A stretch of DNA of 64,000 bases from Candidatus Rhodobacter oscarellae (GCF_001078595.1 NZ_LFTY01000002.1:517378-581377), one strand, 5' to 3'. Positions 16,595-25,848 are shown, counted from the first letter of the stretch. Notes: generated by a model not told the origin, from the sequence alone. Program-made: numbers and translations.

Positions 16595-17377
16595 TCATAT
16601 TCGATCCAGCCAATCGCGGATCAAAGAGTGGAACACTTCGGGACGCTCCCAAGCCAAAGCGTGGCCAGCAGCATCCAATACAGCCAGCGTCGCGCGCGGG
16701 AACCGGCGCATCAAGTCGACACCATCCAGATACCCGCTGACGCTGTCCTGCCTGCCGACGACGATCAAGCTTGGCACAGTTACTGTCGCCGTCTCTTCCG
16801 CTTTCGCAAAGCTGAAATCAAAGGCGCTCATGACGCGCGCGTCCTGTTCTGCATCGAACTTGGCGCGAGAGGGCGCGATGATCTGCCGCCGCTTCTCGAC
16901 AATGTCCCAACGCTGGACAACGGACAAATTCTCGTGCGCCCAGACTTCGGCTTCGGCCAATTCCGGTCGAATAGATGCATCCGCCTTTATGACCTGTGGA
17001 TCGGGAAGCCTATCTGGATCGGCGGAGGGGTTGCCCCCGGGAACGATCAGGGCGACGCCCGAGATGCGCTCCGGTATGGTGTGGACCAGTCCCCGAGCAA
17101 TGTAGCTCCCCCGCGACAAACCGGCGATTGCAAAAGGCTCATTCGGCAGTTTCGAGTTAACAAAGTCCAGCGCCGCGCTCAGCAGATCATCCTGTGATCG
17201 GATGCTATCGCGAGCGGGGCTTTCACCGTGTCCGGGCATGTCCACATATATCCGTTTCCATGCACCTGATCCTCGAAAGGCCGGTTCCATCACATCCATC
17301 ATGTAACGATGGTCAAGCGATACGCCGTGCAGCAGAACGATAGGCGACCCAGTTCCGATGATCCGATGATGCAGCAT
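16595..17377 (-). CDS. alpha/beta-fold hydrolase
   Basis: From the ATG at 17377 the product has 260 residues. It shows the oxyanion-hole HG (IVLLHGVSLDH, about residues 14-24), the strand-turn VDMPGHGESPA, the nucleophile elbow AGLSRGSY (Ser at about residue 88), an acid in VVGRQDSVSG, and the late His in DAAGHALAWERPE. It is a soluble serine hydrolase; the small open substrate motif does not say whether it acts on esters, lactones or haloalkanes. It is a single gene, divergent from the IS30 scrap and convergent to the groEL remnant. A start 17 codons further upstream is possible but lies outside the family homology. Confidence 0.8.
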   Translation of the reverse strand: MLHHRIIGTGSPIVLLHGVSLDHRYMMDVMEPAFRGSGAWKRIYVDMPGHGESPARDSIRSQDDLLSAALDFVNSKLPNEPFAIAGLSRGSYIARGLVHTIPERISGVALIVPGGNPSADPDRLPDPQVIKADASIRPELAEAEVWAHENLSVVQRWDIVEKRRQIIAPSRAKFDAEQDARVMSAFDFSFAKAEETATVTVPSLIVVGRQDSVSGYLDGVDLMRRFPRATLAVLDAAGHALAWERPEVFHSLIRDWLDRI

Positions 17378-17537
17378 ACGCGAAAGCTCTCTTTGGCACT
17401 TATCAGGCTGATACCATACCTCGCGCAAAACCGTGAAGCCGCCATCCGCTGCACTCGGACGAATGGGCGGGTTGGTCCGGCGGTTTCAACGGGTCGACGT
17501 AACACTTTAATCTTCTTGGAAAGATGGAGTGTTGATC

Positions 17538-17690
17538 ATGAAGTGCCGGACGTGGACATTTTACACGAACAAACAGAAGTCAGAGATGTGGGACCGCTGG
17601 CAACGCGGTGAGTCAATGAGTTCGATTGGGCGTCACTTCAATCGCGCGTCTTCTTCAGTCTTCCCTCATTTGGCGCAATTTGGTGGTCGC
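17538..17690 (+). pseudogene. IS30-family transposase N-terminal fragment
   Basis: The frame from the ATG at 17538 reads MKCRTWTFYTNKQKSEMWD then RWQRGESMSSIGRHFNRASSSVFPHLAQFGG, the helix-turn-helix start of IS30-family transposases. The DDE core is missing, and the frame runs into the antisense of the AlgX/J-like gene. The right-hand junction, near 17690, is where that gene loses its own C-terminus, so insertion of this element probably truncated it and later deletion removed the rest. Confidence 0.75.
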
Positions 17691-18465
17691 GCTGATAGCG
17701 GTCGGAAAAGCTGGTGCCCAACAACGCGACGCGGGGCCGATCCGGCGCGTCGTCCAAGAGGTCCATCCCGGCGCTGGCGGGCAGCTCAAAAACCGCCGCT
17801 TGCTCTGGTTTGCCCTCCAAACCGCAGGTCTTAGCGACGATTGCCGTCAAAGAGCCGGGCTCCTCGATCAACGCGCGTGCCGCCCTTGGGCGATGCGCAA
17901 GCGTTCGGGCGCCCGGGAACGCGTCCGGCAAGGCCTGTTGCACGCTTTGGGCAAGCGTCAGCGCGCTGCGCAGATCCACCACCGGCAGCCCGGCCGCGTC
18001 GATCTGGGCCAAGGCCCTGTCATATCTTTGCGCAAATCCCGCGGACCGTGCGCGAGGCAAATGCATCGCGTGAATCCGGGCCTTGTCCGGCAAAATGATG
18101 GGCAGCAGGTGGATGCCCTCTGCGGACAGGGCCAAACGAGCCTTGCGCAACGCGCCCAGCAACGCGCGGGGCGCGTCGGGTTCGCGGAACTCTTCCTCTG
18201 AGAACAGCCAGTCACCGTACCCGGCAATCGCTCCCCGCGCAGGCTCGCGCAGCAGTCCCCAGCGCAGTGCGGCCCAGGCTTCGGTGGCAATCTTATGGGT
18301 CGGCGCAGCGGCCTCGAAGCGTTGCTCATACGCTCTTTGGTAGGTGCCGCGCCACAGCCCCTTGGCCGGGTCGCCAAGGCCCGCGCCGCGAAAGGCCAGG
18401 GCGGAGAGCGCGATCAGGATCGCGCCTAGTCCGAGCACAAGTGCGGTGTCGTAGAGCTTGGTCAT
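17638..18465 (-). pseudogene. alginate O-acetyltransferase AlgX/AlgJ-like protein, truncated
   Basis: The 275-codon frame starts with a single N-terminal membrane segment (residues about 7-27) and contains GYGDWLFSEEEF at about 82-93, the entry motif of the AlgX/AlgJ SGNH-like acetyltransferases. It ends with the GTSFSDRYQ motif (a GDSF-type nucleophile block with Thr in place of Asp), after which the frame runs into IS30-derived sequence (about 17 codons). The family's Asp-Thr-His-Trp catalytic block is expected about 90 residues earlier, but the text there reads RTLAHRPRAARA, so the catalytic Asp is not visible. The C-terminal domain is absent. With the upstream MBOAT and AlgF-like genes it formed a polysaccharide O-acetylation operon; it is probably inactive now. 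Confidence 0.7.
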
Positions 18466-18473
18466 GGTCTCTC

Positions 18474-19848
18474 TCAGAACTGGAAGTAGAGGAACGGGCT
18501 ATCGGTGCGCGCCTGCATCACCAGCAGGCACAATCCCGACAGCGCCGCGGTGCGCAAAGCGGGCAACCAAGCGGGGTCAGGCCAGCGCCAACGTGGCGCG
18601 ATGGAGATCGTGATCCCCAGCGCCAGGAAGAGCGCCTCGGTTGGGGCCAGAAGCAGCAGCTGTTCGGCGCGCATGGGGATGCCGTGCGCTCCGAACATGC
18701 CCAGATAAACCTCTATGGCCTGGCCCAGGCTCTCGGCCCGAAAGACCACCCAACCTAGGATCACAAGGACCATGGTAAGCGGCCATGCCACCAGGCTCGG
18801 CCAAACCGAGGCGCGTGTCTTGGCGCCCAAAGCGCGCTCAAGCGCCATCAGACCGCCATGCCATGCGCCCCAAACCAGAAACGTCCAGTTCGCGCCGTGC
18901 CACAACCCGCCCAGCACCATTGTCAGCAGCAGGTTCCGATAGGTCCTGATCCGCCCGCCCCGGTTGCCGCCCAAGGGCACGTAAAGGTAGTCGCGCAGCC
19001 AGGTGGACAGGCTGATGTGCCAGCGCCGCCAGAACTCGGTGATGGACCTGCTGGTATAGGGGCGGTCAAAATTCTCGGGCAGGCGGAACCCGATCATCAG
19101 GCCCAAGCCAATCGCCATTGCCGAGTAGCCCGCGAAGTCAAACAACAGCTGGATCGAGAAGGCCAACGCGCCCAGCCAAGCCTCGGCCATCGTGGGCTGC
19201 GACAGCGCAAAGAGCCGGTCGGCCAGCGGGGCCACACTGTCCGCGATCATCAGCTTCATGCCCAGGCCAAGCACAAAGCGCTGCACGCCCATCGAGAAGC
19301 TGGCCAGCGTGTAGGCGCGGCGCTCGAACTGGCGCGCCAGATCCTTGTAGCGCAGCACAGGCCCGGCGATGAGCTGCGGGAACAGCGTCGAGAACGCCAA
19401 GAAGTCAGACAGCCGCCGCGCCGGCTGGGCATCGCCGCGCGCGACGTCGATGATGTAGCTGATGGATTGGAAGGTCAGAAAGGATAGCCCAATCGGCAGC
19501 AGGATCTCTGGGACGGTCAGCGCCGCGCCCCCCAGGGCGGTGTTAAGGTTGCCCAGAACGAAGGTGGTGTACTTAAAAACGCCAAGCATCCCCAGGTCGA
19601 AGCCAACGCCAAGCCGGACCGCCCAAAGACGGGTTCCAGGGTCGCGGGTGCGCGGCGACCTGGCCCGCGGCATAGCTGACCCCCGCAATCGCGAACAGGA
19701 TCACCAGCGCGTCCACGCGCCACCAGGCGTAGAAAACCGTGCTGGCCAGCAGGATCAACCAGTTCCGCGCGCTGTGCGGGGCCAGGTAGTAGGCGCTCAG
19801 AAACACCGGCAGAAACCCAAGGACAAAGATCGGCGAGGAGAAGATCAT
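18474..19848 (-). pseudogene. MBOAT-family O-acyltransferase (AlgI-like), frameshifted
   Basis: Two frames together make one AlgI-like protein. The start frame (from 19848) encodes MIFSSPIFVLGFLPVFLSAYY then RNWLILLASTVFYAWWR and ends its homology at AGQVAA. The second frame resumes with TRDPGTRLWAVRLGVGFDLGMLGVFKYTTF and runs to 18474. The shift lies near 19650-19665. Family marks include LPIGLSFLTFQSISYIIDV, FPQLIAGPVLRYKD, FWRRWHISLSTWLRDYLYVPLGGNR and the catalytic-His block LGGLWHGANWTFLVWGAWHG. MBOAT proteins pass acyl groups across the membrane to AlgJ/X-type partners. It begins four bases after the AlgF-like stop. A sequencing error at the shift cannot be excluded. Confidence 0.8.
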
Positions 19849-19852
19849 CGCA

Positions 19853-20434
19853 CTACTTCTCTAGGTTGCTGCCAAAGCGGTCCTGGAGCATCACCACCCC
19901 GTCCGGGCGCGCCACAAAAGTCACGTTCTGCCCGCGACCGAGCGTGATCTGAAAAGTGCCAGCGTTACTGCCCGCGCCGCCCACGACATTTAGCGCCACC
20001 GTCACCGGGTTCACCGCACGGGTCTTGGCGCTATTCGTCTGGGTCGCTCCAATCACGCGGCGCCCGTCGCGCGCCAGTTCCAATTGCCGGGCGCTTTGGG
20101 ACAGATTGACCACGGTGACATATACTTTGGAGCGGTCCAGGCGGGCGGGCTCTTCGATGATCACCACCTCGCCGTCGGCTGCGCGTCCTGCGGTGTAGAA
20201 ATGCCCCTCACTGAGGCCCACAATTTCAGAGGCGGAGATCGCGCGATAGGCCGCGCCCTCGGAATCGATGCCCGCCAACCCCAGCACGATAGGGGCCGGC
20301 GATGGGTCCACCCATCTCAGGAATGCGGCGTCCGGCGGCGGCGGCTCTTTGTACAGGGTGCCGTCTTGGGCGCTCGAAAAACATGGCCACGCCGTCGCGG
20401 CGATGAACAGCAAGAACTTCCAATAGCTTGGCAT
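19853..20434 (-). CDS. AlgF-like polysaccharide O-acetylation protein
   Basis: From the ATG at 20434 the product has 193 residues and a signal peptide (MPSYWKFLLFIAATAWPCF, cleaved after SSA). The mature protein begins QDGTLYKEPPPPDAAFLRWVD, matching the LYxPxPPxDAAFVR start of AlgF. It continues with small beta domains, including VYVTVVNLSQSARQLEL and a final repeat of the same type. AlgF is a periplasmic partner needed for O-acetylation of alginate and related exopolysaccharides. It is the first gene of a three-gene leftward operon whose other two members are damaged. The frame extends upstream to 20542 but without a signal peptide at its start. Confidence 0.75.
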   Translation of the reverse strand: MPSYWKFLLFIAATAWPCFSSAQDGTLYKEPPPPDAAFLRWVDPSPAPIVLGLAGIDSEGAAYRAISASEIVGLSEGHFYTAGRAADGEVVIIEEPARLDRSKVYVTVVNLSQSARQLELARDGRRVIGATQTNSAKTRAVNPVTVALNVVGGAGSNAGTFQITLGRGQNVTFVARPDGVVMLQDRFGSNLEK

Positions 20435-20761
20435 GACGGCACCTTGTCCCAAATCGGTCTTGGGACGGGATACCGTAGTTCCGCAAGGACGTGGCTTGCG
20501 CAATGGTATAGCGGCAAGGCCGCATTGGTGTAGCAGGAGCAATGCCGAGGATTCCGGCCCGCCGGTTGCCTTTCCTATAGGTCAAACCGGGTGTCGAGCG
20601 TCGAGGGCCGCAGATTTATGGCGCGGCAATCTGGGTGTCGGGCTTTATGCTTCGCGAACTCAAGATCGGTTCCCCAAGGGTGGTAGCAGTCGCACCTAAC
20701 CTTTTGTTTTTAAATGCAAAATGGAAGGAGTTGCCCTGCCTATGCACAATCTCCATGAGTT

Positions 20762-21688
20762 TTGCGCCGATTCTGGGGTAAGCTTGTGGGATTAAAGCGA
20801 GAGGGGGGCGGCGCCATCGAAAAATGCGTCTACGTAATGTCGAACGGGCGCTGCGGCACGCAGTTCCTGGCGCGCCAAATGGGCGCTCTGGCGGACACCG
20901 AGGTGGTCGTGCACGAGGCGATGTCACATGAGTTCGGATCTCGGGCTGTGTTTCGGAGTAAGCGCGCGCAGTTCGAGCATGTGGGTCGTGTGCCCGCCAT
21001 GCAGCGCCATTTGATACATATCGAGCACTTCACCAACCAAGACCGGCGCTACATCCACTTTGGCTGGCAAGCCTTTGCCTGGGTGAACTATTTCCACGCC
21101 CGCTTTCCGGATCGGTTCGCGTTCATTCACCTGGTGCGGAACCCCTATCACTGCGCCGCCTCGCATGCCACGCATCAGAGGATGGTCGACAATTTCACCG
21201 ACCCGTTCGCGCGAAGCAGCAAGATCTTTGGGTATGACCCCAAAGTGGCCTGCGGTGACTTCGCCGAGCGCTCAAAGGCATTCAACATCTTCGAGAGGCA
21301 GCTTTTCAACTGGCTTGAGGTCACCCGATATGGCCTGGACTGCGGCGCCGAGCTGCCCAGCTTTCAGGGGCTTTACCGCTTTGAGGACGTCTGCCGACCG
21401 GATGGCGGGGACCTGGATGATCTGCTGACGCGGCTGATGGGGCGCGAGGTCTCGGCGCAGGCGCCAGAGCCGTTTGACCGCGTGCATCGCGCCAGCCCCT
21501 GGCCGCTGGAGTTCTCGGTCGACCCCGCGCTTAAGGCGCAGGTGGACGCCCTAGCCAAGGAGCTGGGCTATGCCCAGGAGGCGCTTGATGCGGCCAGCGA
21601 CCCCGAGGCGCTGCGCGCCAAATACAGCGCGCCGCGGTATGATGAGCTTCCCTGCGACCCCAGCGTTCCCGTCGTGGTGCGGAAATAA
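20762..21688 (+). CDS. sulfotransferase-like P-loop protein
   Basis: The 308-residue frame contains KCVYVMSNGRCGTQFLARQM (about residues 21-40), a 5'-PAPS-type P-loop, and RFAFIHLVRNPYHCAASH (about 119-136), matching the 3'-phosphate-binding strand RxP region of sulfotransferases. This suggests transfer of sulfate from PAPS to a carbohydrate or lipid, although the donor site is inferred from motif shape only. The TTG at 20762 is the first start in the frame; a GTG at 20786 with GGGGT upstream is equally likely and would give 300 residues. It is a lone gene, divergent from the O-acetylation operon, so it may modify the same surface polymer. Confidence 0.65.
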   Translation: MRRFWGKLVGLKREGGGAIEKCVYVMSNGRCGTQFLARQMGALADTEVVVHEAMSHEFGSRAVFRSKRAQFEHVGRVPAMQRHLIHIEHFTNQDRRYIHFGWQAFAWVNYFHARFPDRFAFIHLVRNPYHCAASHATHQRMVDNFTDPFARSSKIFGYDPKVACGDFAERSKAFNIFERQLFNWLEVTRYGLDCGAELPSFQGLYRFEDVCRPDGGDLDDLLTRLMGREVSAQAPEPFDRVHRASPWPLEFSVDPALKAQVDALAKELGYAQEALDAASDPEALRAKYSAPRYDELPCDPSVPVVVRK

Positions 21689-21793
21689 ACGCGCCGCCCC
21701 TATTGTGCGCTTTGGCGGGATTGGGATAGGTCGAGCATGGATTTTGCCCCAAGGGCAGGGACGCTGCGCCCGGGGCCAAGGCAAGGATGGGTT

Positions 21794-22531
21794 ATGTTCG
21801 ATCTGACAGGAAAATCCGCGCTGGTGACCGGCGCATCGGGCGGCATTGGCGGGGCAATCGCCAAGGCGCTTTATGACGCGGGCGCCGCCGTGGCGCTGAG
21901 CGGGACGCGTGTGGAGCCGCTAGAGGCTCTGGCCGCAGAGCTGGGCGAGCGGGCGCATGTCGTGCCCTGCAACCTTGGCGATGCCGAGGCGGTGGACGCC
22001 CTGCCCAAGCAGGCGCAGGAGGCCATGGGCGGCCTGGACATCCTGGTCAACAACGCGGGCATCACCCGCGACCAGATCTTCATGCGCATGAAGGACGAGG
22101 AGTGGGCGCAGGTCCTAGAGGTCAACCTGACCGCGAATATGCGGCTCTGCCGAGGCGTGATGCGCCCGATGATGAAGGCCCGCTGGGGTCGGATCATTAA
22201 CATCGGCTCGATCGTGGGCTCGACGGGCAACCCCGGCCAGGTGAACTACGCCGCCGCCAAGGCCGGGCTGGTGGGGCTGACCAAGTCCATCGCCTACGAG
22301 ACCGCCAGCCGCGGGATCACCGCCAACGTCGTGGCGCCGGGCTTTATCGCCACGGCGATGACCGACAAGCTGACGGACGAGCAAAAGGACGGCATTCTAA
22401 AGCAGGTCCCCGCCGGGCGCATGGGCGCGGCCAACGAGATCGGCGCCGCGGTGCTGTATCTTGCCAGCAACGAAGCGTCCTATGTGACCGGCGCGACCTT
22501 GCATGTGAACGGCGGCATGGCCATGTTCTAG
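21794..22531 (+). CDS. fabG: 3-oxoacyl-ACP reductase
   Basis: FabG reduces 3-oxoacyl-ACP with NADPH in each fatty-acid elongation round. The 245-residue protein is a standard short-chain dehydrogenase: TGASGGIG cofactor loop (residues 12-19), NNAG (86-89), catalytic Ser139, and the Y-x-x-x-K pair Tyr152/Lys156 in QVNYAAAKAG. It ends YVTGATLHVNGGMAMF, the typical FabG tail. The ATG at 21794 follows AAGGAT and gives the normal length; an in-frame upstream ATG would add 19 non-homologous residues. The order fabG-acpP-fabF is the common fatty-acid block. Confidence 0.95.
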   Translation: MFDLTGKSALVTGASGGIGGAIAKALYDAGAAVALSGTRVEPLEALAAELGERAHVVPCNLGDAEAVDALPKQAQEAMGGLDILVNNAGITRDQIFMRMKDEEWAQVLEVNLTANMRLCRGVMRPMMKARWGRIINIGSIVGSTGNPGQVNYAAAKAGLVGLTKSIAYETASRGITANVVAPGFIATAMTDKLTDEQKDGILKQVPAGRMGAANEIGAAVLYLASNEASYVTGATLHVNGGMAMF

Positions 22532-22714
22532 GCGGGCGTATGCCTTGGCACAAAGCGTTTGCGTTAACGGAACGATATGCTATAGGCGGCGCAGATTTGC
22601 CGGGGGCGGCTGCGCTTGGCATTAGGCGGCGAGGGATCGCGGCCCGGACAACCCGCTCCAACGAGGGCGCAAATTAACTGCGGGCAGTGACCCCAAAGAA
22701 CGTGAGGACCACCA

Positions 22715-22948
22715 ATGAGCGACATCGCCGAACGCGTGAAGAAAATTGTTGTGGAGCACCTGGGTGTTGAGGAACAGAAGGTCGTCGAAGGCGCCTCGTT
22801 CATCGACGATCTGGGCGCCGACAGCCTGGACACCGTTGAACTTGTCATGGCCTTCGAGGAAGAGTTCGGCATCGAAATCCCCGATGATGCGGCGGAGACG
22901 ATCCAGACCTTCGGTGATGCGGTTGGTTTCATCACCAACGCCAAGTAG
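22715..22948 (+). CDS. acpP: acyl carrier protein
   Basis: The 77-residue acidic protein carries the phosphopantetheine site [10 protein letters not shown] with the acceptor Ser37. The rest ([18 protein letters not shown], then [15 protein letters not shown]) is classic AcpP. It shuttles acyl chains between the fab enzymes. GTGAGGA lies just upstream of the ATG. A terminator directly after the gene probably gives acpP more transcript than fabF. Confidence 0.97.
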   Translation: MSDIAERVKKIVVEHLGVEEQKVVEGASFIDDLGADSLDTVELVMAFEEEFGIEIPDDAAETIQTFGDAVGFITNAK

Positions 22949-22970
22949 CACCCTGGGTCATTCGGCGACG

Positions 22971-22994
22971 CGGCGTCCAAGCGGGCGCCGTTTT
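22971..22994 (+). terminator. terminator after acpP
   Basis: CGGCGTCC and GGGCGCCG pair around AAGC (one G-U) and TTTT follows. It lies 23 bases beyond the acpP stop, likely partial, with read-through to fabF. Confidence 0.6.
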
Positions 22995-23093
22995 GCATAT
23001 CTGGGCCCGGGCCCTTCGCCTGGGGCCTTGCCCCCCCCGCGCTCGCCCGTGTATCAGGGCGAACAATGTCCAAGCTAATAAAATGAGGCGGTC

Positions 23094-24353
23094 ATGCGTC
23101 GAGTTGTCGTCACCGGATTAGGAATGGTCACGCCCCTGGGCACAGGGGTGGACACGACCTGGTCGAACATCCTTGCCAGCAAGTCCGGGGCCGGGCCGAT
23201 CACAAAGTTCGACACCACGGCCTTTGGCACCAGCTACGCCTGCGAGGTGACCCGCGGCGACGGCAGCGGCGACACGTTCAACCCCGACGACTGGCTTGAG
23301 CCCAAAGAGCAGCGCAAGATCGACGCGTTCATCCTCTACGGGATCGCCGCGGCCACGCAGGCTGTCGAGGACAGCGGCTGGGTCGCGGAAAGCGACGAGG
23401 ACAAGCACCGTTCGGGCGTGATGATCGGCTCTGGCATCGGCGGGCTGACCTGGATCCAGGACATGTCGCTTCAGGTCGAAGAAAAAGGCCCGCGGCGGAC
23501 CTCGCCTTTCTTCATCCCCGGATCGCTGATCAACCTGGTCTCCGGGCAGGTCTCGATCAAGTATGGCTTCAAGGGCCCGAACCATTCGGTGGTCACCGCC
23601 TGCTCGACCGGCGCGCATGCCATCGGCGACGCGGCGCGGATGATCATGTATGGCGACGCGGATGTGATGGTCGCGGGCGGCACCGAGAGCCCGATCTGCA
23701 AGGTCGGCATCGCGGGCTTCAACGCCTGCAAGGCGCTGTCCACCAAGTGGGCCGACGAGCCGCAGCGCGCCAGCCGCCCCTATGACGCCGACCGCGACGG
23801 GTTCGTGATGGGCGAGGGCGCGGGCATGGTCGTGCTGGAAGAGTACGACCACGCCGTGGCACGCGGCGCCACGATCTATGCCGAGGTCCTGGGCTATGGC
23901 ATGTCCGGCGACGCCTTCCATATCACCGCCCCCAGCGAGGATGGCGACGGCGCGTTCCGCTCGATGGCCGCCGCGCTCAAGAGCGCGGGCATCGCGCCCG
24001 AGGCCGTGGATTACATCAACGCCCATGGCACCTCGACCATGGCGGATTCGATTGAGCTTGGCGCGGTAGAACGCCTGCTCGGCGACAAGGCGCCCGAGGC
24101 CACCATGTCCTCGACCAAATCCGCCACCGGGCATCTGTTGGGCGCCGCCGGCGCGATTGAGGCGATCTTTTCGATCCTGGCGATCCGCGACCAGGTGGCC
24201 CCGCCGACGATCAACCTAGAGAACCCGGCCGTGGAGACCACGCTGAACCTGGCCCCGCTGGTCAAGCAGGAGCGCGAGATCAAGGTGGCCCTGTCCAACT
24301 CCTTTGGGTTCGGCGGCACCAATGCCTCGCTGGTTCTGGGGCAGGTGTCCTGA
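23094..24353 (+). CDS. fabF: beta-ketoacyl-ACP synthase II
   Basis: FabF condenses malonyl-ACP with acyl-ACP. The 419-residue sequence has the nucleophile Cys170 in VVTACSTGAHAIGDA and the two catalytic histidines in INAHGTSTMADSIEL and ATGHLLGAAGAIEA. It ends with the SNSFGFGGTNASLVL glycine-rich motif. It lies between acpP and mltG, the order usual in Rhodobacteraceae. Confidence 0.96.
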   Translation: MRRVVVTGLGMVTPLGTGVDTTWSNILASKSGAGPITKFDTTAFGTSYACEVTRGDGSGDTFNPDDWLEPKEQRKIDAFILYGIAAATQAVEDSGWVAESDEDKHRSGVMIGSGIGGLTWIQDMSLQVEEKGPRRTSPFFIPGSLINLVSGQVSIKYGFKGPNHSVVTACSTGAHAIGDAARMIMYGDADVMVAGGTESPICKVGIAGFNACKALSTKWADEPQRASRPYDADRDGFVMGEGAGMVVLEEYDHAVARGATIYAEVLGYGMSGDAFHITAPSEDGDGAFRSMAAALKSAGIAPEAVDYINAHGTSTMADSIELGAVERLLGDKAPEATMSSTKSATGHLLGAAGAIEAIFSILAIRDQVAPPTINLENPAVETTLNLAPLVKQEREIKVALSNSFGFGGTNASLVLGQVS

Positions 24354-24461
24354 GCCTCCCCTGCGGGTTTTTGCCAAGACTGCGTTTGCGCGCGCGCGGG
24401 GTTTTTGCGCCGCGCGTCGGGCGCTATACTATGTGCGGAGCAGGTACCAAGGACATCGCCA

Positions 24462-25616
24462 ATGTGGAAATCCATCGCCTCTAATGGGCTGACGCTGATC
24501 ATTGTTGCGATGATTGCCTTGGGGGCGGCCGTGGGCTGGGGCAAGGCGCAATACAGCAATGCCGGGCCGCTGGAGGCCCCGATCTGCGTGCGCGTGACCC
24601 CGGGGTCGAACATGGGGGCCGTGTCCGAAGACCTGGCCGAGCAGGGCGCGGTCAGCAGCTCAAGAATTTTCCGCATCGGCGCCGATTATGCCAATAAAGC
24701 CAACCAGTTGAAGGCGGGCAGTTTCCTGGTGCCGAGGGGCGCCTCGATGGAGGAGATCGTCGACATCGTGACCCGGGGCGGGCAATCCACCTGCGGGACC
24801 GAGATCGTGTACCGCATCGGCGTGAACCGCATCGGCGTGCAGGTGCGCGAGCTGGACCCGGCCACCAATCGCTTTGTCGAGACCGTGGCCTTCACGCCCT
24901 CCGACGCCGAGCCGCCCGCCGAGTTTGTGGCCGTGCGCGACCGCTCGGACACGCGCTATCGCGTCGCGCTGGCCGAGGGGGTGACCTCTTGGCAGATCGT
25001 CGAGGGCCTGCGCGCGGTGGACGTGATGACCGGCGATGTGGCGGCTGTACCGCCCGAGGGGCGCCTGGCGCCCGACAGCTACGAGGTCGTGGTGGGCGAT
25101 GATCGCGGCGACCTTCTGTCCCAGATGGAGGCCGCGCAGACCCGCCGCCTGGAAGCGGCCTGGGCCGCGCGCGCCGCGGACCTGCCTTACCAGACGCCGG
25201 AGGAGGCCCTGGTCATGGCCTCCATCGTCGAGAAAGAGACCGGCGTCGCGGCGGAGCGCGGCACCGTGGCGGCGGTGTTCGTGAACCGTTTGAACCGCGG
25301 CATGCGCCTACAGACCGACCCGACGGTGATCTACGGCATCACCAAGGGGCAGGGGGTGCTGGGGCGCGGGCTGCGCCAGAGCGAGCTGCGCCGGGCGACG
25401 CCCTACAACACCTATGTGATCGACGGGCTGCCGCCCACGCCCATCGCCAACCCCGGCGTGGCCAGCATCGAGGCGGCGCTGAACCCCGAGAGCAGCCCGT
25501 TCTTGTTCTTCGTAGCCGACGGGACCGGCGGGCACGCCTTTGCCGAGACCCTTGCGGAGCACAACAAAAACGTCGCCAAGTGGCGCGCGATCGAGGCCGA
25601 GCGCAATAATAACTAG
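24462..25616 (+). CDS. mltG: endolytic transglycosylase MltG
   Basis: MltG cuts nascent peptidoglycan strands in the periplasm and is anchored in the inner membrane. From the ATG at 24462 (AAGGA ten bases upstream) the product has 384 residues. A membrane anchor (GLTLIIVAMIALGAAVGWG) and a LysM-like region come first, then the YceG catalytic domain with LVMASIVEKETG (catalytic Glu), RLNRGMRLQTDPTVIYG, and YNTYVIDGLPPTPIANPG. It is last in the fatty-acid block and directly precedes the GTA control region. Confidence 0.93.
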   Translation: MWKSIASNGLTLIIVAMIALGAAVGWGKAQYSNAGPLEAPICVRVTPGSNMGAVSEDLAEQGAVSSSRIFRIGADYANKANQLKAGSFLVPRGASMEEIVDIVTRGGQSTCGTEIVYRIGVNRIGVQVRELDPATNRFVETVAFTPSDAEPPAEFVAVRDRSDTRYRVALAEGVTSWQIVEGLRAVDVMTGDVAAVPPEGRLAPDSYEVVVGDDRGDLLSQMEAAQTRRLEAAWAARAADLPYQTPEEALVMASIVEKETGVAAERGTVAAVFVNRLNRGMRLQTDPTVIYGITKGQGVLGRGLRQSELRRATPYNTYVIDGLPPTPIANPGVASIEAALNPESSPFLFFVADGTGGHAFAETLAEHNKNVAKWRAIEAERNNN

Positions 25617-25625
25617 GGTGCGAGG

Positions 25626-25641
25626 TTAACACTCTCTTAAC
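25626..25641 (+). promoter_or_regulatory. CtrA box 1 upstream of the GTA cluster
   Basis: TTAACACTCTCTTAAC is a perfect TTAA-N7-TTAAC site, the full CtrA consensus of alphaproteobacteria. It begins ten bases after the mltG stop. Confidence 0.8.
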
Positions 25642-25651
25642 GCGCGCCCGG

Positions 25652-25667
25652 TTAACATACTGTTAAC
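25652..25667 (+). promoter_or_regulatory. CtrA box 2 upstream of the GTA cluster
   Basis: TTAACATACTGTTAAC is a second perfect TTAA-N7-TTAAC site, 26 bases (about 2.5 helical turns) after the first and ten bases upstream of a -35 element. Confidence 0.8.
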
Positions 25668-25677
25668 ACTAAACTTC

Positions 25678-25706
25678 TTGACTTTCGGGACGGTCCAAAG
25701 TAGAAA
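25678..25706 (+). promoter_or_regulatory. predicted GTA promoter
   Basis: TTGACT (25678-25683) and TAGAAA (25701-25706) are separated by exactly 17 bases. The element lies just downstream of the two CtrA boxes, the layout of a CtrA-activated promoter. GafA, the direct GTA activator known in Rhodobacter, may also bind here, but I cannot recognise its site. Confidence 0.55.
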
Positions 25707-25730
25707 TCAGTCAAGCTGGAAGAAATGGGC

Positions 25731-25768
25731 AAGCGGTCGCCGGGGACACCCCCCGTGGGCCGCTTTTT
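25731..25768 (+). terminator. terminator or attenuator hairpin in the GTA leader
   Basis: AAGCGG pairs with CCGCTT and, inside, CGGGG with CCCCG; a TTT run follows. It lies downstream of the predicted promoter and 81 bases before the first GTA gene, so it could end mltG transcripts or attenuate the GTA message. Confidence 0.5.
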
Positions 25769-25848
25769 CGTTTCTCTCGTGCGGAGGTCCCGCCCCTTTC
25801 GGGGCGCCTGCCCCAAGAGGGGCCAAGCATGAGGCAGGCTTACAAAAA

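Noticed and set aside
23118-24134. 338-codon minus-strand frame opposite fabF
   Set aside because: Antisense shadow rich in Gly, Ala, Arg and His; fabF is unambiguous.
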